A DNA stretch of 64,000 nt from contig JAPQWV010001550.1 in the NCBI GenBank assembly GCA_027422505.1, forward strand, positions 1 to 64,000, in the 5' to 3' direction. The position numbers and the translations under genes were made by a program. Of this stretch, positions 27,781 to 39,882 are shown one piece after another; the stretch's first letter is position 1, and every line of letters begins with the position of its first letter. Source of the DNA: Craterostigma plantagineum (lineage: Eukaryota > Streptophyta > Magnoliopsida > Lamiales > Linderniaceae). The notes below the pieces were generated by a model that made no database searches, was not told where the DNA came from, and saw only the letters and a list, made by a program, of their open reading frames with translations.

Positions 27781-28713
27781 TCAGTCCCCATATTTTGTCG
27801 ACTCTTCACCGCTGATTGGTCCTTGAACGTATCCTGTGTCATCTCCCCACTCGGGAAAGTCCAAGAGCATCTTCATCATCGCCTCAGATGAATCCTCCTC
27901 CGACTTGAAAGTATCCAAATTAGGGTCCTTCTTGCAGTTCCATGTAGTTGTTTTCCCGTCTCACAAGGCGTGAGAGTTGCGGTAATAATCCCACTCCCTT
28001 CGCCTTGCAAGTTTCCCAACCTCGAAAATGAGTTGCTGCTGCTGCTGCCCTTTGTCGATTCAGAGGTTTGTGATTGCGGGCTGTGGTCGAAAACGCCTTC
28101 GCTGCTGAAGTTTCTGAATGACTCACCAACGTCAGAGTTCCACAGGCGCATGAAGTAATCGTTCTTCGGTGGATTATTTTTGCATTGGGGTGGGAATCCT
28201 TCTTGATTGTCAAGCTTGGCCTCGATCTTTATCTCGTTGCTTTTCGCAGACGAGTCATTGTTCATCATCGTCGTCGTCATCATCTCATTGGACTTTGAAG
28301 AAGACGACGATCGTTGTTCGATGATCTCAGATCGCTTCCTCAGATGAGAGTTCCAGAAATTCTTTATGTCGTTGTCCGTTCTTCCAGGTAACTCGGATGC
28401 TATAGCAGCCCATCTAAGAACCAAACGTTGATAGATTTTTTTTACAGCTAATTAGAGAGAAACAATGTTCAAGAAAGAAGGGATAGATTATATTTTCAGT
28501 AGAGCTAACTTGTTGCCGAGCTTTTGGTGAAGGGAGAGAATGGCGGACTCTTCTTGGGGAGTGAATGGACCTCTTTTAATTCCAGGGCGGAGATAGTTCG
28601 TCCATCGAAGCCTACAGCTTTTACCACATCGCAGGAGACCTTTTTCAAGAATCGTTTTTTGAAGAACAATAAATGAGTTTTGTCCGAACATGAATAGCTT
28701 CACTGCAACTTTA

Positions 28714-28759
<46 letters not shown>

Positions 28760-28942
28760 AGCGAGTTTAGGTAGATGACTCCAAGTACCATGACCATTGA
28801 TGGTGATGTAGTCAACAAGAATCTTGTCTTCTTCCTCGGACCAAACGCCTCTCCTCAGTCCTTCTGACGATGGTGATGACGACGACGACGACGTATTCTT
28901 CTTCTTTCTCTCTTTACCCTTCCCATCTTTCTTCTTCGCCAT
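27781..28942 (-). CDS. R2R3-MYB transcription factor B
   Basis: Nuclear regulator with a Lys/Ser-rich N-terminus ([15 protein letters not shown]) before the R2 repeat [20 protein letters not shown] with [14 protein letters not shown]. Exon 2 (28510-28649) gives [20 protein letters not shown] and the R3 start [20 protein letters not shown]. Exon 3 gives [20 protein letters not shown] and NSHLRKRS, followed by Ser, Met and Asn-rich sequence. All R2 and R3 tryptophans are in place. A missing A in the run near 27957 shifts the frame; in the corrected frame the tail continues acidic ([20 protein letters not shown]) to the stop at 27781-27783. The intron 1 donor runs directly into a CT microsatellite. 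The subgroup is not assigned. Confidence 0.9.
28712..28757. repeat. GA microsatellite in MYB B intron 1
   Basis: About 23 perfect ga units. On the transcribed strand this is a CT tract that starts within a few bases of the intron 1 donor (gctg|gtctct), so repeat length could affect splice-site recognition. Confidence 0.9.
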
Positions 28943-29050
28943 TTCAAAACCTCAACCTTTGCAGAAACATAAAACATGAAAGAAATCTCAACTTTGCAGT
29001 GCTGCAACAACTGTACTGTATGTACTGCATAGGGACGATCACTAGAGACG

Positions 29051-29051
<1 letters not shown>

Positions 29052-29095
<44 letters not shown>
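29052..29095. repeat. GA microsatellite in MYB B leader
   Basis: About 22 perfect ga units on the plus strand (CT in the MYB B sense), 110 bases upstream of its ATG. It mirrors the tract in intron 1 of the same gene. Confidence 0.9.
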
Positions 29096-29097
<2 letters not shown>

Positions 29098-29470
29098 ACA
29101 TGAATGCATGAAAAAAGCCGCACACAGTAAGCTCTTCTGTATATTTATACAGAAAACAGTCTTTCTGTAAAATCCTGGCAATGAAGTTTCTAGCTTGACT
29201 GCAGCGCATTACATCGAGAATCAGAAAAATTAAGGAAAAAAAACCACATACATGAAATGTGGGAAGATTTGTTCACCTGAAGTTAAGCGACTGAACTGAG
29301 CTCGTTATGTTGTGTGAGAGGTGAATGAGTGTTAATGTGTTTGCTTTTCAAGAGCTGATTTCATGGGAGTTTTTGTCTGCGCACAAAGTGACAAAAGATT
29401 GTGAGTTTTTTTTCTCTTGGCAATAAAAAAAAGAAAGAATCATTAATGTCTTATAAATATATTATAAATA

Positions 29471-29712
29471 GGTCCAAAAATGTTTTAAAATATGGTTCAT
29501 GCCCTGTAGAAAAAATATTAGTGTAAAGGATCCAATTTTAAAGATAATGACAAATTACACAGTGTTATAAAGCGTATTAAGACTGTTATCGGTTTGTCGT
29601 TTTTTGTTATTTCAGAACGATGAAGTGTTATTGCAGAACAATGAAGTGTTACTGAACAAAACGAGTCCTTAAAACTAATTTTTTTTCCTGATAGGGGTCT
29701 AATTTAAATCGA
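29471..29712. repeat. Dispersed inverted-repeat element, copy D
   Basis: Short copy. The left end is ggtccaaaaatgttttaaaa. The interior has acagtgttataaagcgtatt, gactgttatcgg and two units of the form gaacaatgaagtgttactg. The right end has ccttaaaactaatttttttt then cctgataggggtc. Confidence 0.6.
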
Positions 29713-30291
29713 CCGTGACAAGAGCCGCAACGAAATGGCCCCATAATATATTATGCGTTGAAGAGTTGAGAGTTACCCCCACTCAATCAACCTCGTAGTC
29801 CCGAAACCCAATTAGCGGGCTGTGGACAAAGTTTTCTTACTTTGTTTTGTTGGTCTAAATAAATTATATATTACATGTTCGAATACTAACACTTTATTTC
29901 AGAGGGAAAGAATGATAACCTTGTTTTGTTTATACCATAGTTGTGATAAAGAAAAATTAGAATTACTAATTTAACTCATCATGAATAATTTTCTGGTTGC
30001 CGAGTCCTCATGTGTTCATTATTTTGTCATTTCCCAAGTGATTCTTGAAACAAGTAAAAATTATGTTATGTGTTCGTAATTTGGATACTTTGGATTTCCA
30101 TAATCAAGATATTGGATGTGTATAATTCCACGTAGATAACGGTACTTTTCTTTTAGCCTTTTTTCAAAATTTAGTGGGACGAGTCCAATCTTACAATCAC
30201 AATTTAACTCAAATTCATATACCCTCTATAGGACCATTCAACTTTTATGCGAATTAATTTCATGATCATACTTCCAAAGATTTAATATAAA

Positions 30292-30520
30292 CTAGTATTT
30301 GGCACACTCGATGTGCGTGCTTAACTATATAATCTATAATATTACTTTATATTTAAATATTAATAGGTGAAATTATAACGGGGGATTAAAAAAAATTTTA
30401 AGGATGTATGATGATAATTTAAATTAAGGGTTAGCTAGAATGATAATTTGTGGCTGGCACAACAAATTAATTTAAAAGAAGTTACAATACGCCTCTTCCT
30501 AATAAAAACTAGTAACTTGC
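30292..30520 (-). mobile_element. Possible Helitron terminal remnants
   Basis: Read on the minus strand, a GC-rich palindrome (gcacatcgagtgtgc) is followed a few bases later by ctag and then t, ending at 30292. That is the layout of a Helitron 3' end: a hairpin, then CTRR inserted next to T. A second, weaker version (gggtgcaagttactag) ends at 30509. No 5' terminus or helicase was found. Confidence 0.3.
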
Positions 30521-30793
30521 ACCCATGTAGTGGCCCTGGGGTGGTTTTCTGCCATCGATTAAGTCTATAATAACTGACAAATTGGCTTAAATTTTGGTGT
30601 AATTGATACACCAAATTAATTATAATTTGACAGTTTTAAGTCCCTTCCCAATTAATAAAAGAGTATAGATAACTTAGAAAGATATGTATGTTACACGATT
30701 ATGTTAGAAGAACCAAAACGTATCATCAACGTAAGACATTAACCATGTCAAAAAAAAAAAGAAAATTAAACCAAAAAACTCGTCAGAAACTAA

Positions 30794-31955
30794 TCAAGAA
30801 ATCGATTTCCTCTCACCTTCAAACACCTGCAAAACACCATCGGAACTACCAGCAACCAAAGTGCACCGATCCCACCACCGCCCGCCGCCGCCGCCTCTCC
30901 AGCAAACGGCGCTCACGAACCAAGACTCTCCGTCGCCGGCTGACCTCCGGCGGGACGACGGCTCGAGCCCATGAGCCCAAATGGGCTCGCCCCACCTCAC
31001 ATCGTACACAAAAACCCGATTATCCTCCGACCCACAGCACAGCAACCCGCCGCCACCCCAAACCGAAAGTCCGACGAACCTCCGGCGGTTCACGTGCCCT
31101 CTGTACGTCCTAATCATCCGCCGATCTCCGACGCGCCACGTCATCAGGCAACCGTCTACGGAGGACGAAAACCACCGTCCGTTCGTCGAGAAACTTGGTG
31201 TACGTCACAGCTTTTTCGTGTCCTTCTAAAGCAAAGACGGCGCCCGCCGCCGCCATCCTCAGGTCGTAGTAATAAACCCTTCGGTCCGAACAGCCCAATA
31301 CTACGTGGGGCCCGCCGGAGGGTTCGAACTCCAGGGAGCAAACGGCGCTGGGCGCGGCCGAATTGGGTCGGACCCTACACACCGAGTTCTTGCCCGGGTC
31401 GTCGCCGCACCGTGGGTCCCACACCTGCATGGTCCCGTCGTCGGAACCCGACGCGCCGAGGGTCGGGTCGCGGCGGCGGTAGTCCAAGCACCAGACCCTC
31501 CTTCCGCCGTGTTCGTCGCGCTCGAACACCGAGACGCGCCTCTCCAGGTCGTACTCCGTCACCACGCCGTCGTAATCGGCCGAACCCACGACCCGAGAAC
31601 CCGACCCGGGCTTCCACTTGAGGCCGCTCAGCTTGGCCGGCGTGCATATGTAGAATTCGCAGGCGTCGGCGTGGTCTGCTGTCAGCGTCGCCTTTTCCGT
31701 CGTCGTCGGCGGGCGGCCGTTTTCTTCGTCAAGGAGTCTGTGGGCGTCGTAGATTCTTATTTTCCTGGCGATTCCGCCGGTGGCTAGGAGGCGGTCGGTG
31801 GAGTCGAACTCGACGGCGCCAATGGCGTCGGAGACGGCGGAGGGAGATGAGATTGCGGCGGAGAGATTGAAGTCCCACTCGCAAACGTCTTCGTTATTGC
31901 TACCATCATCGTATGGCTTTTGATTTTCTTCGTTGATTTTCTTCTCATTATCCAT
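30794..31955 (-). CDS. RUP2: RUP1/RUP2-type WD40 repressor of UV-B signalling
   Basis: Nuclear WD40 protein that converts the UV-B photoreceptor UVR8 from monomer back to inactive dimer and thereby limits UV-B responses. It is a single exon. The N-terminus has an acidic patch and VCEWDFNLS. The propeller includes DAIGAVEFDSTDRLLATGGI, RKIRIYD, ACEFYICTPAKLSGLKWKPG, SADYDGVVTEYDLERRVSVF, ERDEHGGRRVWCLDY, GASGSDDGTMQVWDPRC and VFALEGHEKAVTYTKFLDE. After an extra T near 31185, a second frame gives DGCLMTWRVGDRRMIRTYRG, HVNRRRFVGLSVW, CGSEDNRVFVYDVRWGEPIW and CTLVAGSSDGVLQVF. At about 387 codons the length fits RUP proteins, which lack the RING and coiled coil of COP1. RUP1 versus RUP2 cannot be settled. 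Confidence 0.9.
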
Positions 31956-32552
31956 TCATTTTCATATATGCAGAGAACAGCAGATTACGATGGACGCAGA
32001 CGGATGATCTTCAAGTAGATAAACTCTTTCATGCGATGCGATGTTATATTTTGTGTCTCTTCCTAGACACAAAAGGCCAAGCGTAGGCTTGGTATATTGA
32101 CTATAATACCCTTCGTCTCTAAACAAATACGCCTCGCATTAACCCAAGTGTATTTTAGGCATTTTCAAGAGAGACAGTTACAATACAGTTGTAAACTTTT
32201 TAATTACAAAATTGATTAATATAGTATGTATGCTTCGAAATAGCAACAAGTGGTGAGAATAAGGTGGTGGTCGACTTAATAGGGTCTCAAAAGGGATTGG
32301 CTTACGACATTCTTACGTGGCCAAACCATCACCTTTTGTCCCTAAAAATAAATACCATTGTGGCATTGAAAAATTGACAAGAGACATATATATACATTAA
32401 TTATCGTGTCATAAAATTAGTAATGCATTATAGAATGAGAAAGTTCGCGCTACAGAGAGCATTACCATACAAAAGACTATTTGATGGTAGTTAAATGGAA
32501 ATGCAATATAAGACAAAATTAAGATATGATAAAACAATAGTTAGTTAACAAA
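31956..32552. other. Spacer, no gene seen
   Basis: RUP promoter and the 3' flank of the EMS1-type gene. It is AT-rich with no recognisable repeat termini or RNA gene. Confidence 0.5.
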
Positions 32553-35500
32553 TTATTCATCATCATCATCATCTTCTCCAATCGCTTTCAACAACTGTAG
32601 AACTTGCATCATGGAAGGCCTACTCGCCGGATTCTCAGACAAGCAAAGAACGGCGACCTTCAAAACGGCAATCATTCTCCCTTCGAATCACCGTCGAGAA
32701 TCAGAGGATCGAAGGCATCCACCCCTTTCCCCTCTTTCACCTTCGTCAGAACCCAACCCACCAAATTCCCCCCTTCAAAATCCCTAAATTCCATCCCAGT
32801 CGGCTCCTTCCCAGTCAGCAATTCGAGCAAAATCACCCAAAACTGTACACATCCCCACGAGCCGTGGCCCGCCAGCACCGACCATACTCCGGCGGGATGT
32901 ACCCTAGGGTTCCGGCGACGGCCGTGCTGACGTGGGTCTCACAGGCGCTGATGAGCCGAGCTAGCCCAAAGTCAGCCACCTTAGGTTCGAACTCACCGTC
33001 TAGGAGAATATTGCTGGCCTTTATGTCTCTGTGTATTATGTGCGGTATGAAGCCATGGTGTAGAAAGGCTAGCCCACGAGCCGAGCCCACGGCTATCTTC
33101 AACCTCTTGGCCCAGCTGAGGGCGGCTCGGTCCCTGAGCCAGCGGTCCAAGCTACCGTTGACCATGTATTCGTAGACTAGGACCTTCTCCTCGCCGTAAG
33201 AGCAGTACCCGAGCAAGGAGACTAGGTTTCTGTGCTTGACCTTTCCTAGGGTTTCCATCTCTGCTAAGAATTCGCGGTGGCCTTGGGTCTTTCCCTGGCT
33301 CAGCTTCTTGACCGCCACGGTCTGAACGGCTGGCAACGTGGCTCTGTAGACGGTTCCAAAGCCACCTTCGCCGACTACGTTCGACTTGCAGAAATTGCCC
33401 GTGGCCTGAATTACGTCGGCTAGGGTTAGTCTGAGGAGAGGCTGTTCGAAAGTGGCTATGTTGATGCTCAGTGGCTCCTTCGAGTTTTTGCTGCTGCTGC
33501 TGCTCTTCAAGAAGTAGGTGTTGGGATCGTCGGAGGAAGTGCTGCTGTTCGCCTTTCTGTGACCTTTTTCGCCTCCTTCCTCGGGGTCGTCTTTTTGCTT
33601 CCTTCGATTGGCGGCCCACATACGAAGAAAGGTTATCGCTGTAATTAGGGTTAGAATCGTTCCTAATGTGATGAGGGCTAAGGCCCATATGTTGATTGCC
33701 AGGGGTTCCTGGCGGGGCAAGTCGATCCTAGGTTTTCGCCGCAGAGCTTTTCGTTCCCAGAAAGCGAATCTTCGGTTAGGTTGATGCATATCCCCGTTCT
33801 TGGAATTGGGCCCTCGAGTTTGTTTTCAGACATGTTAACGTACGTAAGGCTGGTGAGAATGCAGAAATCGTCGGGTATTTCTCCTTTAAGATTGTTTTCT
33901 GACACATCGAAGTACTGTAGCTGCAGCAGATTTGCAATCTCGTGCGGTATTTCCCCGTAAACTTATTACCGTGAAGATCCAAGATTGTTAAGTAGGACAC
34001 ATTGCCAGCGAAGTGGGCAAGTTCCCGGTAAACGAATTGCCGCTCAAATTCACCATTTCGACTCGCCAGAACTCAGAAGCTTGCAACAAACGATCCAAAC
34101 TGCCAGAAAGATTGTTCTTTTGGGCGTATAAGCCGACTAGGGTTTCGATTTTCGACAGCGAAGGGACTTCCCCGACGAGCGAATTAGAGCTCAAGTCCAA
34201 ATGTGAAAGCCCCTTCAAGTTCTTGAAGCTATCAGGGATCACTCCGGACAGAAAATTCGAGGACAAGTTGAGCTTCACAAGGCTGCTCAGCTTCCCGGCT
34301 GTCTGGGATCGAGCCATTGAGCTCGTTATTACCAAGATAAAGCCCCCTTAGTGAAATCGTATCGCCGAATTCAAGTGGAATAGTTCCACTGAGCATATTC
34401 CCAGTCAAGTCAAGAGTGCTGAGGTTCGATAGGCGTGCTAAAGAACTCGGTATTTCCCCAGAAAGCATGTTATTGCTGAGCAGAAGAGCAGCAATGGCAT
34501 CAGATCTCCCAAGTTCTTCAGGGATCGAACCGCTTAAACTGTTGTTAGAAAGATCGTAGAGCCCATGATGCTGAACGTAAGTATCGTCGGGAAGAACCGA
34601 GGCTCGATTGAAGTACTTTGAATCTCCGTAAGGTATGGTTCCTGTAAGATTATTGTACGAAAGAACTAGGCATTGCAGCGCAGACAAACCGCTAATTTCT
34701 CGGGGAATAGAGCCGCTGAGTTTGTTGCATCCCAAATCCAACGTCGAAAGAGAAGTGAGGTTTGCAATCTCAGTAGGGATTTCCCTTCAAGAAAATTGCT
34801 GTTGAGGTTCAACACCGATAAAGAACTCAACTTTCCAATCTCTGAAGGAATCGAACCGTTGAGACGGTTATTTGTGAGAATAACGATCTGCAGAGACAAA
34901 GCATTGCCAATCTCCACGGGTAGTGATCCCTCTAATGAATTGTTCGACGCAGAAAATTCGATCAAAGTCGACGAACTCCACAAGCTTGAGGGTATGGGGC
35001 CCGTAAAGTTGTTCGAATCCAATTCTAAAAGCATCAATGGCAGCTCTGATAAATATCCCGGGATAGGGCCAACAAGGTTGTTATGCAATAACACCAGCTG
35101 TGTCAGATTCTTACAGTTTACAAAGGTCTCTTTGATGCTCCCCGTGAGAAAGTTATCTTCGAACTCAATCTCCGTGAGCGAAATGGCGTTACACAAGTCT
35201 TTCGGTATCTCGCCGCTGAGCAAATTACCTCCCAAGCTGATATGAGTCAGCATCGTACAGTTCCCAATCTCGGCTGGAATTTTTCCAGTGAAGCGATTGT
35301 TCGCAAGAAGTATTGAATCGACGTATCCCCAATTCCCAATCCAAGAAGGCAAAGGGCCCGAAAGTTGGTTCGTGTCGACGGAAAATGTTGTGAGATTCAA
35401 ATGTGCTAACTCCCCGGGCAAATCGCCAGACAGGGAATTAAAAGAGAGGATCAGCGTCTTCAATTTCTTACACTTTCCAATCTCCGAAGGTAAACTACCA

Positions 35501-36505
35501 TTGAGCTGAGCATAGACAAGATTTACTGAAGTCAAGCTTTCTAGCTCGCCCACAAAGCTCGGAATCGAACACTGCAAAGGGTTGTAAGAAAGATCGATTT
35601 GTTCAGAGACTTCAATTTGGAGAAGGTATCAGGCAATGGGCCGTTGAAACTACAAGCAGGTGCCGATAAAACTTCAAGATTCGACAAATCTCCAATTTCC
35701 TCAGGCAACAGTCCGTCGAAATGATTGCTCCCAATGACAATCTCTTTCAATGAACCAACTTTTCCGATCTCGGATGGCAATTTCCCAGACAGAGAATTGT
35801 TCGAAACGTCAAACGAGGACAGAGACTCGAACTTGGCAAATAGATTTTCGGGCAAAGTACCTTCAAGAAAATTACTACCAAGGGCCAAAACCACGGCTCG
35901 AGTCAAGTTACCAAAATGAGGCGGGATATTACCTTCGAGCCCATTCCCAGAAAGGTCCAAATGTTGAATCTTCGCCAAGTTTCCAATCTCAGGCGGGATT
36001 TTTTCCGGCGAAGGAGTTGGGCCCAAGTCTTAGGGTTCGAAGATCAGTCAGCTCGCCTAGTTGACTCGGCAACTCTCCGCTCAACTGATTGTGTCCCAAG
36101 TCCAAGACTTGAAGCCTGCGTAGGGAAGAAATATCAGTTGGTATTCCCCCATGCAGCATGTTGCTCGAAAGATCCATCACTACGAGGGCCGTAGAGAAAA
36201 CAGCCAGAAGGTAAAACGCCGCTGATCGGCTCGGTGAGCGCTTTGTCTGGGGAAAGAACGAGCGACGTAACTCGGCCTTCTTCGTCGCAGGAGACGCCGG
36301 TCCAGTTACAGTGTGAACCGTTTTGGGTCCATGAAAAGAGCGGTTTTGAGTTGTCGAGAGAGTTCTTAAACGCCATTAAAGCCTCGGCGTCAGAGTGTCT
36401 AGAGCTGGGCTGCGCTGCTGTGTGCGCAGCAGCCTTGGAAATGAGATGAAACGCCATGAAAACGCAGGCCCATTGTGTCGTAGCCGCAACCCTCAAATAC
36501 GCCAT
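32553..36505 (-). CDS. EMS1: EMS1/EXS-type LRR receptor-like kinase
   Basis: Plasma-membrane receptor kinase of the EXCESS MICROSPOROCYTES1 type. EMS1 perceives the peptide TPD1 in anthers and specifies the tapetum. No intron is evident. [20 protein letters not shown] begins a signal peptide, then come the cap [14 protein letters not shown] and [18 protein letters not shown]. More than twenty LRRs follow; family-specific text includes [39 protein letters not shown] and [11 protein letters not shown]. The membrane helix is near [20 protein letters not shown]. The kinase has [83 protein letters not shown] and GYIPPEYG, so it looks like an active RD kinase. It ends in an acidic DDDDDE. Frame shifts occur near 36205, 36010, 35590, 34780, 34300, 34005, 33960, 33710, 32870 and 32690. 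Identity is secure despite them; a true pseudogene is possible but less likely. Confidence 0.9.
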
Positions 36506-37618
36506 GGAATTCTTGTCAGGAAAAGATGGCTCTTTCTTTCTTTCTTTCAAGTTCTTGTGATAATAATGGTAGACGGAGCAACAATGAGTTTTCTTGAAAT
36601 TTGAGATAATGGTGAGAAGAGGAACAGGGAAGGACAGTTTGTTTGGGAACATGAAGATGGTAACATTAATCATGCAATAGATGTGGGATAGGATAGAGCA
36701 TGATGATACGGCGTCGTTGCGATGATTTGGTAAGAGAGTAGGGAGCCCTAAACTAATAAAGCTACGCCATTTCCAAAGAATACGAAAAGGTTGCTTGCTG
36801 TGTTCAAGTAGTGTGTGTCAGTGGCTTTTGCTGTTATTAATATGATCTTGATTCTTGGACTGCTTGTGTTTTGACCGTAATGCCCTTGCTTGGACTCTTC
36901 TTTGGGCAGTTGAAAAGTTTCTTCAATTATTGTTCTTCAAGCGTATTGAATTGTGATGTTATCATAGAAAAACATGTGGTTTTTGTCTCAGATAGCCGCT
37001 CGGTTTTTGGTTTTATAAGCTTATAACAATTGAATGTTATTTCAATAATTAAATGGATATTTAATTGTGGTAAATGTAACATAAATGGATACATGATTGA
37101 CCAAGCCTAGTGTAAGTAATAATGCTGGCCAATAATTGTATTTAGACTGATTTTCTCACATTACATTGTTGAGATTAAGTTGTTAATTTTGGAGATACTA
37201 CGGATATCTTCTATCATATCGAATGTACGAATCACGACGTTAATCATCATATAATGATGGTAAACTCTAATGATGAAAATACTAAAACAAGCAGAAAATT
37301 AGCTGTGCGGTCAACAAAATAAACGCTGCATGCATCTCACAGTCTATACATGGTACTAACTGGACAATCTGTCCTTGAGATTTAATCTTTGCATTTAATT
37401 ACTTCAGAAATTCACAATATCGTTCCTAAAGAAACATGTAATACTTTAAGGCTTAATACAAGATTGGGGCATTTTTGTTGCACATGCAGCCTCAATTGTA
37501 ACAATTCAAACAATACATATCTCAACATAATTATATATCTTAGTCCCTTTTTCTTTCAACAACACCCTTTATTTTTCTAACAATTCAGTATAAATACATC
37601 CACAAGGGTATATACAAT
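36506..37618. other. EMS1-type promoter region
   Basis: 5' flank of the leftward EMS1-type gene, then AT-rich spacer to the stop of carboxylesterase a. No gene or clear transposon is seen. Confidence 0.5.
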
Positions 37619-38652
37619 TTAGTCAAAAGTGTGGTAATTGATAAAATTACCAAACATTTCAACCAACTTAACCGCCCCCGGCGAGTCGGGGAACCTCAAC
37701 CCAAAATCGTGCTCCTCTCCCTTCGCCTCGACGACCCTAACCATCCCGAGCCACCCGCTCCTCTCCACCAGAGTCTTATAATAATAACCCCTCCCCTTCA
37801 AAACGTCGTTCCCCGCGACGAAAACCAAAACCCTCCTACACCCGAGCCTCCCCAGGCTCGGGTCGGTAGACGGGTTCAATGACGGGTCGTCGAACCCCTT
37901 CGAGCCAGGGTAAGCATGGACCCATATGTTCTCCATGAGCCTCCTCAGCCCTACGTCCCTCACCTCACCCCTCGTTAGCTTCTTCCCCCAAAAGTGCGGG
38001 CAGTTCAGCACGAGCCCTTCGACCCGAAACCCGTCCAGGCCCGCCCGAACCGCCACGTTGTGGGCCACGTTGGCCCCCGCGCTGTCTCCTGCCAGGTGGA
38101 CCCGGCGAAAGTCGACGTACTCGTTGAGCCAGGGCTCGACCCCTTGCCTCCTCGGTGGGTCAGGGCCCACGTAAGGGCGAAGTACGATTCGTTGTACGCG
38201 GCGGGGAGGGGGTGCTCGGGGGCGAGATGGTAATTGAACGAAAGGGCGACGGCGTTCGCCTTTGCAACGATTGAGTTTAGGTGTTTGTGGTAGCTGGGCG
38301 AGGCGGCGGACTCGGTGAGAAGCCTCCGCCGTGGTAGTAGATTATCAGGGGGAGTTTTCGGTTAGGGTTTGCGTTCTTCGGAAGGTAAACCCTAGCGGTG
38401 GGGTTTAGGACTTTGGAGAACGAGATGTCCTTCGACTTTACGCCGGTTTTGGGGTCGTCGGGCGAGGGCGGGACGAAGTCGGTGCCTATGAGCCTTTCGA
38501 CTCGGCCGCTCTTGTATATTTTTATGAAGGGTGATATGTCGTAGAGTACTTCGTCGGCCGCCGACGAGTTCGTTGTTGGTAATGGTTGTGATGGATTGAG
38601 AAGTAGGAATAGGGTTGAGAGTGAGACTGAGGTAGATCTCAGTTATCCTCAT
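37619..38652 (-). CDS. Plant carboxylesterase a (CXE, GID1/HSL superfamily)
   Basis: Alpha/beta hydrolase of the plant CXE family, which cleaves small carboxylic esters; the substrate cannot be predicted. Read leftwards: ADEVLYDISPFIKIYKSGRV, VKSKDISFSKVLNPTARVYL, PLIIYYHGGGF with the oxyanion hole, LAPEHPLPAAYNE, VHLAGDSAGANVAHNVAVRA with the nucleophile Ser of GDSAG, GLVLNCPHFWG, CRRVLVFVAGNDVLKGRGYY with the acid residue region, and EEHDFGL with the catalytic His. The triad is thus complete, unlike the GID1 receptors, which lost the His. Frame breaks lie near 38560, 38320 and 38165. The start at 38652 (MRITEIYLSL) is tentative because the N-terminal frame is broken. It lies 227 bases downstream of carboxylesterase b in the same orientation. 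Confidence 0.85.
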
Positions 38653-38878
38653 TGTGATCTCAAACACCGAACCGAACTGGACTGAACTGAAACTGGTCCG
38701 AGGTTGTTGCCTCGGTTTAAGGTGGCAAAAAGATGATCTTTGTTATTGCAATGCCCAGATTATCATAATAACGCGATCTGGCTTTCATATGACTACGATT
38801 ATATGAATACTATTACGTCTTTATCACCAAGCAAAGCAAGAAATGTGAAAACGTTATTGCTAGCGACGATTACCCTAC

Positions 38879-39824
38879 TTATGCAAGGAACGAGGAAACC
38901 TTATCGAAGAAAGCGACGGAATTCTCGGTGGTCGGAAACATCACGCTGAACACGTGGTGTTCGTCTTCAACCTCGACAACCTCAACCTCTCCATTCCAGC
39001 CACTCCTCTCAAGAACCTCCTTGTAATACCATCCCCTCAACCTCATCGGATCCTTCCCCGCCACGTGTACGAGCACCTTCTTACACCCCAGGGCGGCGAG
39101 CTTCGCGTCCTCGCCGGGGTTGATCCGAGGATCGTCGCAGCCCGGCGTTTCAGGGCAGACGTACCGCCATAGCTTGTCGGAGAAGCTCTTTGGGAACAAC
39201 GGATGGTGTTCCTCCTCGCTGCCGATCGCTTCTTCCCCAGTGAAGTACGGACAGTTTAGGAACATCCCAATTAGGTTAATCCCATCGATTTTTTCCGACC
39301 CAAACCTCATAGCCACGTTGTGGCTATGTTCCCGCCGGCGCTGTCTCCGCCGAGGTAGACGCGGCCCAGGTCCGCCGTGTCTCTGATCCAATCTTCCTTT
39401 TCCGATTGGGAAGCAACCCATTTAAGGGCTTCCCAAGAATCTAAGTACGCCGCCGGCAGTGGATGCTCGGGGGCTAACCTGTAATTAACCGATAAGGCGA
39501 CGACTTGAGCTTTTGAGACGAGGTTGTTGAGGTGGGTTTGGTACTGATTTGAGAAGGCCGATTCTATGACGAATCCTCCGCCGTGGTAATAGATTAGGAG
39601 CGGCAGCTTTCCGCCGGCGGCGGTGGGGTTCTTGGGAACGTATAGCCTCGCCGATAGCCGATCTCCGGCGAGATGACGACGTCTTTTGATCGGACGTCTG
39701 ATTCTTGATCCAAAGACGGCGGGGAGTAATCCGCAACTACCATTCTCACGACTCGACCATCTTTGTACTGTTTGAACATCGGCGAGAAATCGTGGAGCAA
39801 TTCGCTTGAGTCGGCGGCGGCCAT
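38879..39824 (-). CDS. Plant carboxylesterase b (CXE), tandem paralog
   Basis: Second CXE hydrolase, paralogous to its downstream neighbour. It begins MAAADSSELLHDFSPMFKQY, then VRSKDVVISPE, DRLSARLYVPKNPTAAGGKL, LLIYYHGGGF (oxyanion hole), VNYRLAPEHPLPAAYLDSWE, YLGGDSAGGNIA with the nucleophile Ser, HNVAMRFGSEKIDGINLIGM, LNCPYFTGEEAIGSE, CKKVLVHVAGKDPMRLRGWY and DEHHVFSVMFP with the catalytic His, ending VSSFLA. At about 315 codons it has the family's usual length. Two single-base breaks are apparent, near 39660 and 39315. Its leader (39883-39917) is duplicated in inverted orientation 160 bases upstream, inside a repeat element. Substrate unknown. Confidence 0.88.
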
Positions 39825-39882
39825 TGAATGGAAGAAATGTGTTTTTTCTTATCGGCTTTGTGATCTTTGTGAGCTTTCTATA

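Larger units (their letters stand above)
28943..30793. other. MYB B upstream region and repeat remnants
   Basis: Holds the leader and promoter of MYB B with a second GA tract (29052-29095), copy D of the dispersed element (29471-29712), two Helitron-like terminal signals near 30292 and 30509, and AT-rich DNA. No gene is seen. Confidence 0.5.

Noticed and set aside
32553..36505. Calling EMS1 a pseudogene because of ten frame breaks
   Set aside because: All kinase and LRR key residues are conserved on both sides of each break, and the same type of break affects essential genes across the window. Consensus error explains it better.
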